This document shows, piece after piece, positions 1 to 9,700 of a stretch of DNA of 64,000 bases; position 1 is the stretch's first letter, and each line of letters starts with the position of its first letter. A program made the position numbers and the translations under genes. Below the pieces are notes generated by a model. The model made no database searches. It worked only from the letters and a program-made list of their open reading frames with translations, and was not told where the DNA came from. The DNA is from Alopecurus myosuroides. Its lineage: Eukaryota; Streptophyta; Magnoliopsida; Poales; Poaceae. The DNA lies in NCBI GenBank assembly GCA_028641055.1, contig CM054057.1:324762941-324826940 (forward strand), given 5' to 3'.

Positions 1-733
1 CGGCTACATGATTTGAAATCCGGCCTGTCATCCCGCCTCTTGTTCCGGTAGTCTTGGCGATCATTCCGCCAGCCACCATCATGGCCTTGGTTTCTCCTTC
101 TCGGCTCGAACGAATCGAGCAGAGGCTGAGTTGGATCACCGAGTGCATACATATCAGCAATCTTGATGGTCTCGGCGAGCGTACTCGGCATCTCCCTCTG
201 TAGTTTCTGCCACAGCATGCTGCCATGTCGGCAGCCTTGAGCGAACCAGGAAATATCCTGAGACTCGTTCACACCCTCACATGTGTTCCTAAGTGTGCTC
301 CACCGAGTTAGGTACTCTCGGTCTGTCTCTTCTTCCCTCTGCTTGCACGCAAAGAGGTCTTGTGGCTGGTTTGGCCTCTTGTAGGTGCTTGTGAAGTTGC
401 TGATGAAGGCCTCCGAGAAATCAAGCCAGCAATTGATGTTGTCTCTCGGTAGGTTGTTGAGCCAAATTCGGGCTGGGCCCTCCAACATGTGGGGCACATA
501 TCTCACCGCCCATCTGCGGTTGCCACCAGCAATGTGCACGGTAGTGACATAATCGTTCAGCCAGTCTTCCGGCTTGGTGCTCCCATCATAGGTTTTGCTC
601 CCTCTTGCCAGCTGGAACTTTTGGACCGCTGGCTCATTCATGATCCTGGGACCAAAGCAAAGTGGTCCCGGCGGGCCTTGCAGCTCCATCTCCTCGGACT
701 GATAAATCATGTCCAGCTTGTATGTTGCGTCAC
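1..733 (-). pseudogene. gag: gag, central part, of element G
   Basis: Read on the minus strand, this encodes the core of a plant Gypsy Gag. Motifs include EDWLNDYV, GPARIWLNNLPRDNINCW, FISNFTSTYKRP, a charged segment around CKQREEETDREYLTRW, and WFAQG near the window edge. This is the conserved Retrotrans_gag fold region, which builds the virus-like particle. The upstream half lies at 15842-16905. The two halves meet out of phase at the E1 insertion site, with a TGA just before the junction, so the reading frame was already damaged or was damaged at the site. The frame is otherwise long and open through about 240 codons. Confidence 0.8.
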
Positions 734-1559
734 TGTAACATCCAAGTATGAAAACACCCTAGTTGTTTTACTTCTTTGTTTAATTGATGCAATGCATCAT
801 GGCATCATCCTCATTTTATTTCTGTTGCATTGTTTTCATAATGAATCAAACCTTGTTTTCACACTTGTCTGTTACAATCTTTTCAAACCAAGAGTTGCAA
901 AACAAAACCTTTCATTGTTTTCCCAAATAAATCAAGCAATGATCACTTTCTCAATTGTTGGTTTAATCAAATCAATTAATTTAAATCATCAACTCCAAAT
1001 CATTTTTTTTCCAATTCAAACCAACCCTTAAAATTCAGTACCTTTTTAAAACCATAACAACTCACCAAACCATTGCCCCTTTAAATCATTCCAAAAACCC
1101 TAGGGGTGACCCTATTCGAATGCATGTTTTCTTAATGTTTTATTAATACTAAAATTCCTCTAATTTGGTTTCAAATACCAACCCCATTTTAAATTACAAC
1201 TTTTTGAAATCCAATCTTACAATATGGTTTCTAATTACTTAAAAAGCTTAACTAAATTTTTCTGAAATTTTTCTTAACCAAAACCTTAACAAATTATTCC
1301 AAAAACTGTTTCAGCAAAAAAAATAAAAGCAGAAAAATAAAAAGCAGCTAAACTACAGCGCGCGCAGCGGATAAGCAGCCCAGCCCGCTAAGCCTACCCC
1401 CGCGCGCGACCCAGCCCGCTTTTCCCCTAGCTTACCGCTTCGCTGCGCCAAGATTCGTGCCGCCCTTCTATTTCTCCTTCGTCGCCCCGTACGGCAGAGA
1501 ATCGGGCGGAGCCACCGCAACCCCGCGCGCCTCCGGCGGCAGTCCAAGCTCCTGGCGCC

Positions 1560-1566
1560 TATAAAA
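1560..1566 (+). promoter_or_regulatory. TATA box in E1 5' LTR
   Basis: TATAAAA directly after a GC-rich segment (CTGGCGCC) and before the GC-rich transcribed leader. This is the likely core promoter of the LTR, with transcription expected to start about 25-35 bp downstream. Confidence 0.6.
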
Positions 1567-2258
1567 CGAGCCTAGGGCCTGCGCCACCTAACCCTAACCC
1601 TAGGAGACTAGTTCCCCTCGACCGCCGCCGTTCTTCTCCCTCTCGCTGGCCGGATTCGTTCCTGTTCTGCACCACCCGGCGGCGATCTCTGAACCCTTGC
1701 ACGGCGTCGACGCCATGGCTAGCCACCACCCTACCTGAGCTGCGGAATCGTTTCACCAATCTCCCTTCTCCCCTTTGGACACCAGAAGCATCACGGGTAA
1801 CCCTCAAATCGACGCCGCGTTTCTTCTCCCTCTCCGGCCACCGCGCCATGTTTTCTGAATCCGTCGCTCGCACCGCCGTTGCAGGGGTCTTCGTCCTCGA
1901 TCGTTTGCTGCAACTGCACCGTCTCTTCTTCCTCTACGCAGCGGACACCAGAGGGAGCCAGGAGTACATCCACGTCGACGGCGCCGTCTACTTCCTCGCC
2001 GCGGCCACCTGTCGTCACCGTGCGTCACCGTCCGCCTCCGCTTCGAATTACTCCGGTGGTGAGCACCACTTCCTTCCCTCTCCCTTCTGCTGCATCTCCC
2101 TTGTACTCGTGCACGTCCTACGATTCCAAATCGAGCACCGTAGCGTCGTTTCCCGCCGGCGAGCACCGCGTCTGTCCGCCGCGCAAGAGTTTCGTCAGGA
2201 AGTTCAGTTATGTTCGAACTGAACCTTAACCTGAAACCAACCCCTCTACTGTCAAAGA

Positions 2259-2334
2259 CTGAAGCGTACCGCAGTGGTACTGAACTTGTGCGCGCAGCTC
2301 GTGGTTGCGGGTTCGATGCCCCGCAAGCCCAACC
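2259..2334 (+). other. tRNA-like module in E1 5' LTR
   Basis: An A-box-like sequence TACCGCAGTGGT (2267-2278, 10 of 12 to TRGCNNAGYNGG) is followed 31 nt later by a B-box GGTTCGATGCC (2310-2320). The B-box sits in the loop of a hairpin with a 7-bp stem (TTGCGGG/CCCGCAA), like a tRNA T-arm. Spacing fits a pol III internal promoter. No complete cloverleaf is evident, so this is not a functional tRNA gene. It could be a degraded tRNA-derived SINE or a retained leader structure. Similar modules occupy the same part of the LTRs of B and C. Confidence 0.55.
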
Positions 2335-3519
2335 GTTTTTGTGGAATTTCTTCCACTGCACTGGCCCACTGTCATAGACCCCGTGGCCACGCCAGCGCTT
2401 GCGCAGTGCCACGCTGTCACTGGCCCACTGCGCAGTGGCAGTGGATAGCGTGAGGCTGAGTAACAAAAGAATTTCTGCGCAATTCAAAAATTCCAAAATC
2501 TCTTTTAATAAACAGAATTAAAACCAAACTTTGAAATTCAATAACTTTTATTATATGAATCCAATAAATACAAACTTTATATGTTTATTGCTCCAAATTT
2601 CATAATCTTTCCAAATAACTTATTTGTGTTCTGTTGTGAGTTTTCAAAATACTTTTAAATTTCAAATTTGAATAGTTCAAATGCAAATTGAAATCATTCA
2701 TAACTAATTCATACTGTTTTCAAATAATTCAAATAAAATATGTTTTTCACACCTTTTTGAATGTTCTATTCAAATATAAAACTTGTTTCATTGGTTGAAT
2801 AATTTAAATTGCCTAAACAATTTAAACCTTGTTTAATTCAATTAAATTTGATAAAATCATAACTTGATTAATATAAAATATTTTTGAACATGCAAATTAT
2901 GTTTTCAAACCACCAAAGTGTGAACTTTTCAAATGTGAATTTGAATTTATGGTTTGAACAAATAAAATTCAATTAATATTTAAGCTTGTTTTAAATTCAA
3001 TTAAAACTTGTTTAATATTGTTTAATTCATAATTAAATAATCCTAAGTCCAATTTCAAAATGTGAAACATGTAATTCAACTAAAATTTGATGTTCTTTTC
3101 AAATATAAAACTTGTAAATTGTTTTGCACACTTTAAATTGGTGAAAACAATAATTGTATGTGTGGCATGTTTAAGTAACCAAAATTTTCCAAACTTAATA
3201 AGTAATTTCTAAACTTGTTTTATTCCTTTTCCTTTGCACCTATTATTGTTATTTGTTGTTATCTTGTCATCATCATCATGCATGCATCATGATAACAACT
3301 ATCACCTAATAAATAATTGTAAATCATTTGTTCCAATTATTTCAATGGATCCTTCTCCATATGCAACCCTTGCATATGGGTCCATTTAATTTGTGCTATC
3401 ATGTTAGTCAGTTTATTTTGCTGCACTATTAACTTGTCATGCATCATATTGATTGTGCACCATGCCATGGCAATGATTGTTTACAATCCTGTTTGGTTTG
3501 TTTGCTTCTTCTCGGTTAG

Positions 3520-3600
3520 ACGACGACTACGTTGAGACCGACGATCCTTATGACACCACTACCCAGGACCTAGCTCAGTACCCGGCTGTTGAGCTTCCAG
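3520..3600 (+). other. Acidic coding segment (putative exon) in E1 5' LTR
   Basis: An open segment rich in Asp/Glu, with the core VETDDPYDTTTQDLAQY. It follows a pyrimidine-rich stretch ending in GGTTAG (acceptor-like) and ends at CCAG followed by GCAAGT, the consensus of a GC-AG intron donor. The phase at its end (phase 1) matches the phase of the second acidic segment at 4823. The B family keeps the core at 34324-34399. Expression is not shown. Confidence 0.4.
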
Positions 3601-3912
3601 GCAAGTTATCACTCACATGAATCATCGAGTTCCTTTCCACACTTGTTGTCGATACTATCCTTTTGTCTACTATTGCTAGCCCTATGTATCGTTGCTTGTT
3701 CTCCGAACCTATCACATGATACCCTGAACTAATGATACTGCCTCACCTCCATACCTACAGCCTTTGTTTGTGCCTTAGTATTATCTAGCATGCTTAGGGT
3801 TGCTTTTACTCGAGTCTGTTGTCGGTTACTGTTGTTACTATCATATTATTTGTACCGGGGTCTCGATGTTAATCAATCAATCCTATTAATTGCTAATAGT
3901 AATAATAATTTG

Positions 3913-4440
3913 ATGATAAGGCACCGGCAGGAGGCCCATGAGAGGTTTTGGAGCCTGCTAGTGTCGACCCTAATAGGAAAAGGGTCTTGTCTACTGATCC
4001 ATGATGAGCGCACTACCCGCATGTGGGAAGCGAGTATGGGCGCCCCCCTCAACTTGACCTGATTCGCATCTCGTCCAAATCATCTCATTTAGTTCGTGCT
4101 TTCTATTTGCCGCATGCATGTTTTTGCGAGCCCAGCGCAGGGTGGAACTTTCGTAGTCGGCATATAGGGGGACACGTTCTTAGAGTGCTATGAGGGTCCA
4201 TTTTCTTCTGGGCTCGATTAGCCGTGCGCCCAAGGTGCTTTGGGCTTGATGCGGAGAATGGTTGGTTGTGTAGAGTACCCCGCTTGGTGGGAGGCATCCC
4301 ATCTGGCGGGTTATTCTTGCGTGTACGGCCAAATTGGTGCAACCCTGCAGGGATAATCTTCTCGAGAAGCCGTGTTTTCCGCGGTTATGGATTACTTGGT
4401 GAAAGTACTGGCTAACAAGTACTCAGGACAACTTCAACAT
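3913..4440 (+). repeat. Conserved LTR block (E1 5' copy)
   Basis: About 530 bp from GATGATAAGGCACCGGCAGG to the segment ending ACTCAGGACAACTT. It is nearly identical in the LTRs of B (34708-35235 and 40330-40857) and clearly recognisable in C on the other strand (59424-59951). The flanking LTR parts of these families do not align. Its six-frame ORFs are not under an obvious coding pattern. It may be a conserved RNA or regulatory element. Confidence 0.7.
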
Positions 4441-4822
4441 AATGATCAATCATGTTTCACCCAATGATTAATAACTTGACTAGTAATAGGTTATTCACAC
4501 AAATAACTTGATTCATCTTAATCCAACTGCGTGAGTTATCCTCGGATTGCTTCTTTGGATAAGGGGCGAGATCCAGGATGGGTTTGGTTGAAGTTATCTT
4601 TCAGTTGGTTACAATCCTCGATCTTATCTTTTCTGTTAGCCGGAAATTGTAGTTATCTTCTGTAGTTGGTTAGAGCAGCCAGCAGCAACTTTCATATCAC
4701 CCCTTTCTTCCGTTGATACCAAGCATCAATGCTTGTGATGACGGGTAACTCTTTGATGAACTGTGAGTCTTGCTTGCTAGTACTTGGATGTACTGACCCC
4801 GTTGGGGCTGTGGTTTACGCAG

Positions 4823-4893
4823 AGTACGACTACGGCTACGATGACCACCAGGATGACTACTTTGTGGAGTTCGACGAGACTGCAGACGAGTAG
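4823..4893 (+). other. Acidic C-terminal coding segment in E1 5' LTR
   Basis: It begins after TGGTTTACGCAG (acceptor-like) and ends at a TAG at 4891. The residues YFVEFDETADE at its end match YYVKFDETADE in B, with the stop in the same place. The open frame also extends upstream (core GAVVYAEYDYGYDD), so both a spliced and an unspliced short ORF are possible. Confidence 0.4.
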
Positions 4894-5374
4894 TTAGCTG
4901 GACCAGGGCTGGATCCAGGACCTACGTGGATGGGCTTCGTCTTATTTATTTTCTCCGGCTTCTTAAGCCTGTTGGATTTGTCTGTACCCAGACACCTGTG
5001 ATTGCTTCCGCTGTTGTAATGGATGTTATGTTGGGACATGTGTCCTCTGGATGATTGTATTTGCTATTTCTGCCTTAGTGAAGGCCAGTTGCAACTTTAT
5101 TTCTATCTTTTGTGTCGTAGAGATAAGTTGTGATAATCATTCGTTCAAAGCTGTCGACGTACAGTGCGTGCTTGTTATGAAGTACGTCGACAGTAGTGCC
5201 TGTGACTCCTAATGGATAGTTTACATCGACGGTGGAATAGTAGGGCTTGTGTTGTCGCGCATAAGCGCAGGCCTACCAGGAAGCTGGGACGTGGGAGCAG
5301 TTATGCCCCATAATCCAAGCACCTACTATCCAGTTCGTACGATGAGTATCCCTTAGAAGCCAGGGTGCGACAAA

Positions 5375-5386
5375 TGGTATCAGAGC
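5375..5386 (+). promoter_or_regulatory. PBS of E1 (initiator Met tRNA)
   Basis: TGGTATCAGAGC lies two bases after the 5' LTR. It is complementary to the 3' end of plant initiator methionine tRNA, the usual minus-strand primer for Tekay-type elements. Confidence 0.9.
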
Positions 5387-5750
5387 CTGTCTGCCTGTAG
5401 GATCCCTTTTACTAGTCGCAGTTGAGTCTAGAAACTATTTTGTAGCTATATAGGAAAAAATGAAACGTGAGAGTAGGAATTCTGCCATTTTTCTTCTTTC
5501 CCCACCCACCCACCCTTTTCTGGTAAGGAAGTGCAACGTTGTTTTTCTTTTCTCACCTAAACTTTCAAGTTAGGATTTCACGTGTTTTGGGTTCTCCTTA
5601 GTACCTCAGGACTTTTGGTCTCGTTTTCCCGATGTTGCTTCGATATCATGTTCTTTTCAACATCCTTATCGTCCGTTGAACCTTATTGTTGTTTTCCACA
5701 TCCTTTTTCATCTACCGGAGTCTAATCAAAACCTTCCAAATCATCTGCAG

Positions 5751-6566
5751 ATGGGTCTCAGCTACTACCCGCAGGTGGTTCGCATGACTCGCCGTGAGAG
5801 CACCGCCGGTTTTCCGGAGACGCTGAGGGACATGGTTACCTATCTGGGGTTCCGTTGGGCACCAGAGTACCAGGTCTACGAGCACCAGCGAGAGTTTGAC
5901 CAGACTTGCTACCGGGCTATCGTCTACATTCTGTCGGATGATGGCAGGAGCATTGCCCACCAGTACGAGGCAGTAGGTTCCACAGTGGATATGGCCGTGC
6001 AGCAGGCAGCGTACGTGAGTCTCACCGTTCTCCGTGCTGACTACTGGGGGTTTGATGATTCCATCTATCGTCACATCCCCCGTGGTTACATCACGGCAGC
6101 GGGAGTTCACTTCACTCTCCACCGCAACCTGGATACCTACGAGGATGATAGCTCCAGGCTGCACACCACTGCACAGTTCGTGTGGCACAGTGACGCTGTT
6201 GCTTCCACACTTGCTCAGGAGTTGGCCTCAGTCAGGGAGCAGCTCTATCTGGCTTTGACGCGTCTGGCGACGTACACCACAGACTTCGTTGGAGACGACC
6301 GCTTTGCGCGTTTCCAGCAGACACTGGGTTTTCCTCTGCCAGATGCTGGAGGTTACGAGCCGGTCAGGGGCCCACTTCTCGACCTCGGAGCTGGTTACAC
6401 AGGGATTCCCCGCTATGGAGCACAGGGACACGACGCTTTCTACTTCACCACACCGAGAGTTGCTCTCAGAGCAGTTCCTATCTACAGGGATCGTCGTCAT
6501 ACCTACTTCCGTGGGATTCCTCCGCACCGTATCTCTCGTCGTACTACTCACCGCCGTCCTGCGTGA
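5751..6566 (+). CDS. Extra ORF upstream of gag in E1; putative dsRBD-like protein
   Basis: An intact 271-codon ORF in sense orientation between PBS and gag. The start at 5751 is preferred over the in-frame ATG at 5676 because it is immediately preceded by a splice-acceptor-like TCATCTGCAG. Residues 22-98 follow the order of a double-stranded-RNA-binding domain: helix (ETLRDMVTYLGF), strand (PEYQVYEHQ), strand (CYRAIVYI), strand (AHQYEAVG), then an Ala-rich helix (VDMAVQQAAYVSLTVLR). The lysines that normally contact RNA at the start of the last helix are absent. Residues about 150-180 may form a short coiled coil, and the C-terminus is Arg/His rich. No transmembrane segment is evident. Extra ORFs in plant LTR elements are known as a class. 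The dsRBD reading is inferred from pattern, not from a search. Confidence 0.65.
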   Translation: MGLSYYPQVVRMTRRESTAGFPETLRDMVTYLGFRWAPEYQVYEHQREFDQTCYRAIVYILSDDGRSIAHQYEAVGSTVDMAVQQAAYVSLTVLRADYWGFDDSIYRHIPRGYITAAGVHFTLHRNLDTYEDDSSRLHTTAQFVWHSDAVASTLAQELASVREQLYLALTRLATYTTDFVGDDRFARFQQTLGFPLPDAGGYEPVRGPLLDLGAGYTGIPRYGAQGHDAFYFTTPRVALRAVPIYRDRRHTYFRGIPPHRISRRTTHRRPA

Positions 6567-6775
6567 TGAGCATGGGAGTACCGATGTATCCATTCCTAGC
6601 TATGTTTAGTTATCCTTGTCTTTCGAACCATGTATTGGTCTGTTGGATATTCTGATGTATTTGAACATGTGATGGTGTACCTGTTGGTTATCTATTCATG
6701 CGTCGGAATAATCTATCTTTCGGTTACCGAGTCTATCCTTTTCTGTTGTTGTGCTAAAATGAATTTCTGTTCAGG

Positions 6776-9700
6776 ATGCCTCCAACCAGGAACAACCCGC
6801 CTCCGCCACCACCAATGGGGGAACTGTTAGCTCAGATGACCCAAGTGGTGACACAGATGGCCCAGATCCAGGCTAACCAGCACCAAAACCAGAATGCTCC
6901 AAGGGTCACCATCAAGGACTTCCTCAGCTTGGGCCCAAAAGCTTTCGTGGCAACACGTGAGCCCCTGGATGCTGATGACTGGATCCGTGACGTAGCAAGA
7001 GCTCTGGAGATTGCTCATGTTGCGGAAGAGGATAAGGTCAAGTATGCCACCTACCTACTGAAGGGTCAGGCAGCTACTTGGTGGGAGAACTACCAGACCA
7101 TGAGAGCTGGCTTTCCTATCAACTGGGGATGTTTCAAGGATGCCTTCCTGAAGCACCACATCCCGGATGGTCTCATGGAAAGGATGCGTGAGGAATTCTG
7201 CTCTCTCAGACAGGGCAAGCTGGACGTCCTCGGCTACCAGAACGAGTTCAATCGTCTCGCTCGGTACGCTGGTGACGAAGTGTCCACCGAAGCCAGGAAG
7301 ATGGCAAGGTTCCGCCGACGTTTTAACCCGGAACTGAAGTACGCTCTCACCAACATCAAGTGCAAGGACTTCGTGGAGCTTGTGAACACCGCGCTCAATG
7401 AGGAGAATGGGCGCAAGGCGTTCGAAGAGTCGCGCAAGCACTCGCGTGAGGGTGGTTCCTCCTCCAACATGACCACCCCTCCGCAGAAGCGCCGCATCTG
7501 GGTGCCAAATGGGGCTGTCACTCGGGCTCCAAATGCCCAAGCTTCTCCAGGCTTTGGTCCCCGCCCACCCAACCCATCTCAGATGCAGGGTCAGAGGATT
7601 CCAATGGGGCAGCCAAGGCCAGGTCCTTCTCGTGTCGTCACTTGCTACAAGTGCAAGGATACTGGACACTATGCTGATAAGTGCACTCAGAAGCAGCTAC
7701 CCCTACCTCCTCGCCCCAACACCAACCAGGCTATGGTTCGTGCTCCCCCGGCTAAAGCCTTCAACTCCAACTACAGGCCTGTCGGGAGGAACGCGAGGGT
7801 GAACCATATCAAGGCCGACAAAGCTGAGGAAGCTGCTGACGTCGTTCTCGGTATATTACCCGTAAACTCTATTCCAGCTAAAGTGTTGTTTGATACTGGA
7901 GCATCGCATTCATTTGTGTCAAAGATTTTTGCAAAAGCATACAACCTAGTTCTGGTTCCGCTAAGCAATCAAATGACTGTTCACTCTCCGGGACCGCAAA
8001 TGTTGACTTCCAAGATAAGCATGGACAACGAGATCCTAATTGGAGGTCGCATATTCCTTGCTTCACTCATGTTGCTGGGAAATTCTGACATTGATGTCAT
8101 TCTGGGTATGGATTGGTTGAAGACCCACAAAGCAAAAATTGACTGTGCTCAAAAGTCAATAACTCTCTCCCACACTTCAGGCCAGATAGTCTATTCTCCA
8201 TATGGATCAAGTTCTGTTCAGCTGTTCAACCTCGATGCCAAACCCCTTCCTGCAATTGAAAATGTTCCGGTGGTTTGTGAATTCCCTGACGTCTTTCCAG
8301 AAGAGTTGCCAGGGATGCCCCCGGACAGAGCAGTTGAGTTCGTGATCGAGCTTGAGCCAGGTACTGCTCCAATCTCTAAGCATCCATACAAGATAGCTCC
8401 TCCTGAACTGAAATTGTTGAAGGAGCAAATCGATATGTACATGGACAAAGGTTACATTCAGCCTAGTTCCTCCGCTTGGGGTTGCCCAACTCTGTTTGTT
8501 GCCAAGAAGGATCAAACAATAAGACTCGTGGTTGACTATCGTCCTCTCAACGAGAAAACAATCAAGAACAAGTATCCACTTCCTCGTATCGATGACCTTT
8601 TTGATCAACTTGCTGGAGCCTCAATATTCTCAAAGTTGGACTTGAGGATGGGGTACCATCAGATAAAGATCAGAAAGGAAGATATTCCTAAGACAAGCTT
8701 TCACCACTCGTTACGGTCTATATGAATACACCGTCATGCCTTTGGTCTCACCAATGCACCGGCAACGTTCTCAAGACTCATGAATTCTGTCTTCCATGAA
8801 TACCTCGACAAGTTCGTTGTGGTATATCTCGATGACATTCTAGTCTATTCCAAATCCGAGGAAGAGCATGGAGAACACCTTCGTCTCACTCTCATGAAAC
8901 TTGGCGAGCATCGTCTGTATGCCAAGTTTTCCAAATGTGAGTTCTGGATTCCAGAAGTTGCATATCTTGGTCATATCATCTCTGCCAAAGGCATTGCCAT
9001 TGATCCTGAAAAGGTTAAGGCAATTGTTGATTGGAAACCCCCTAAGACGGTGAAGCAAGTCAGAAGTTTTCTTGGCTTGGCTAGCTATTACCGTCGTTTC
9101 GTCCAAAACTTTTCCAAGATTGCCAAACCTCTCACTGATCTCACAAAGAAGGACAAAAAGTTCGTTTGGACTCCACAATGTGATGAGAGTTTCAACCTCC
9201 TGAAGACTAAAGTCACTTCCACACCTGTTCTAGTTGGCCCAGATACTACCAAACCTTTCCAGATATTCTGTGATGCATCTCTCCAAGGCCTAGGAGCAGT
9301 TCTTATGCAAGAACGTCAAGTTGTGGCTTATGCTTCACGTCAGTTGAACCCGCATGAGCAAAACTATCCCACTCATGATCTTGAACTTGCAGCAGTTGTG
9401 TTTGCCCTCAAGAAATGGAGACAATACTTGTTGGGTAACAAAACTGAAATCTTTTCCGATCATAAGAGTCTGAAATACATCTTCACTCAGCCAGATCTGA
9501 ACCTCAGGCAAAGGAGATGGATTGAGAAGATTAAAGACTTTGATCTCACCATTTCTTACACTCCAGGCAAGGCTAATGTTATGGCCGATGCTCTCAGTCG
9601 CAAATCCTATTGCAATAATCTCATGATCATGGAAAGCCAACCTCCACTTCATGAAGAATTCCAGAAGCTGAACCTTGGTCTTGTTCCTGAAGGATACCTT

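Larger units (their letters stand above)
734..5372 (+). repeat. 5' LTR of E1
   Basis: A 4,639-bp LTR from TGTAACATCC to GTGCGACA. Layout: AT-rich U3 with a telomere-like CCTAACCCTA motif just past the promoter; a TATA box at 1560; a GC-rich stretch (about 1360-2220) rich in CCG and CTC repeats; a tRNA-like module (2259-2334); a very AT-rich segment (2480-3470); a short acidic coding segment (3520-3600); a block shared with other families (3913-4440); and a second acidic coding segment ending at a TAG (4823-4893). ORFs of 180, 230 and 124 codons in the GC-rich part are overlapping artefacts of composition. Confidence 0.93.

Noticed and set aside
489..1031. 180-codon ORF spanning the G/E1 junction
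   Set aside because: Crosses an insertion boundary; an artefact of joining gag antisense and AT-rich LTR sequence.
1588..1606. Telomere-like CCTAACCCTAACCCTAGG
   Set aside because: Only two to three units inside an LTR, present in both E1 LTRs; coincidental or a promoter-proximal motif, not an interstitial telomere array.
1804..2496. 230-codon minus-strand ORF in the E1 LTR and overlapping plus-strand ORFs of 116-124 codons
   Set aside because: All six frames are open in this GC-rich leader, there is no domain, and the frames are not kept in other LTR families.
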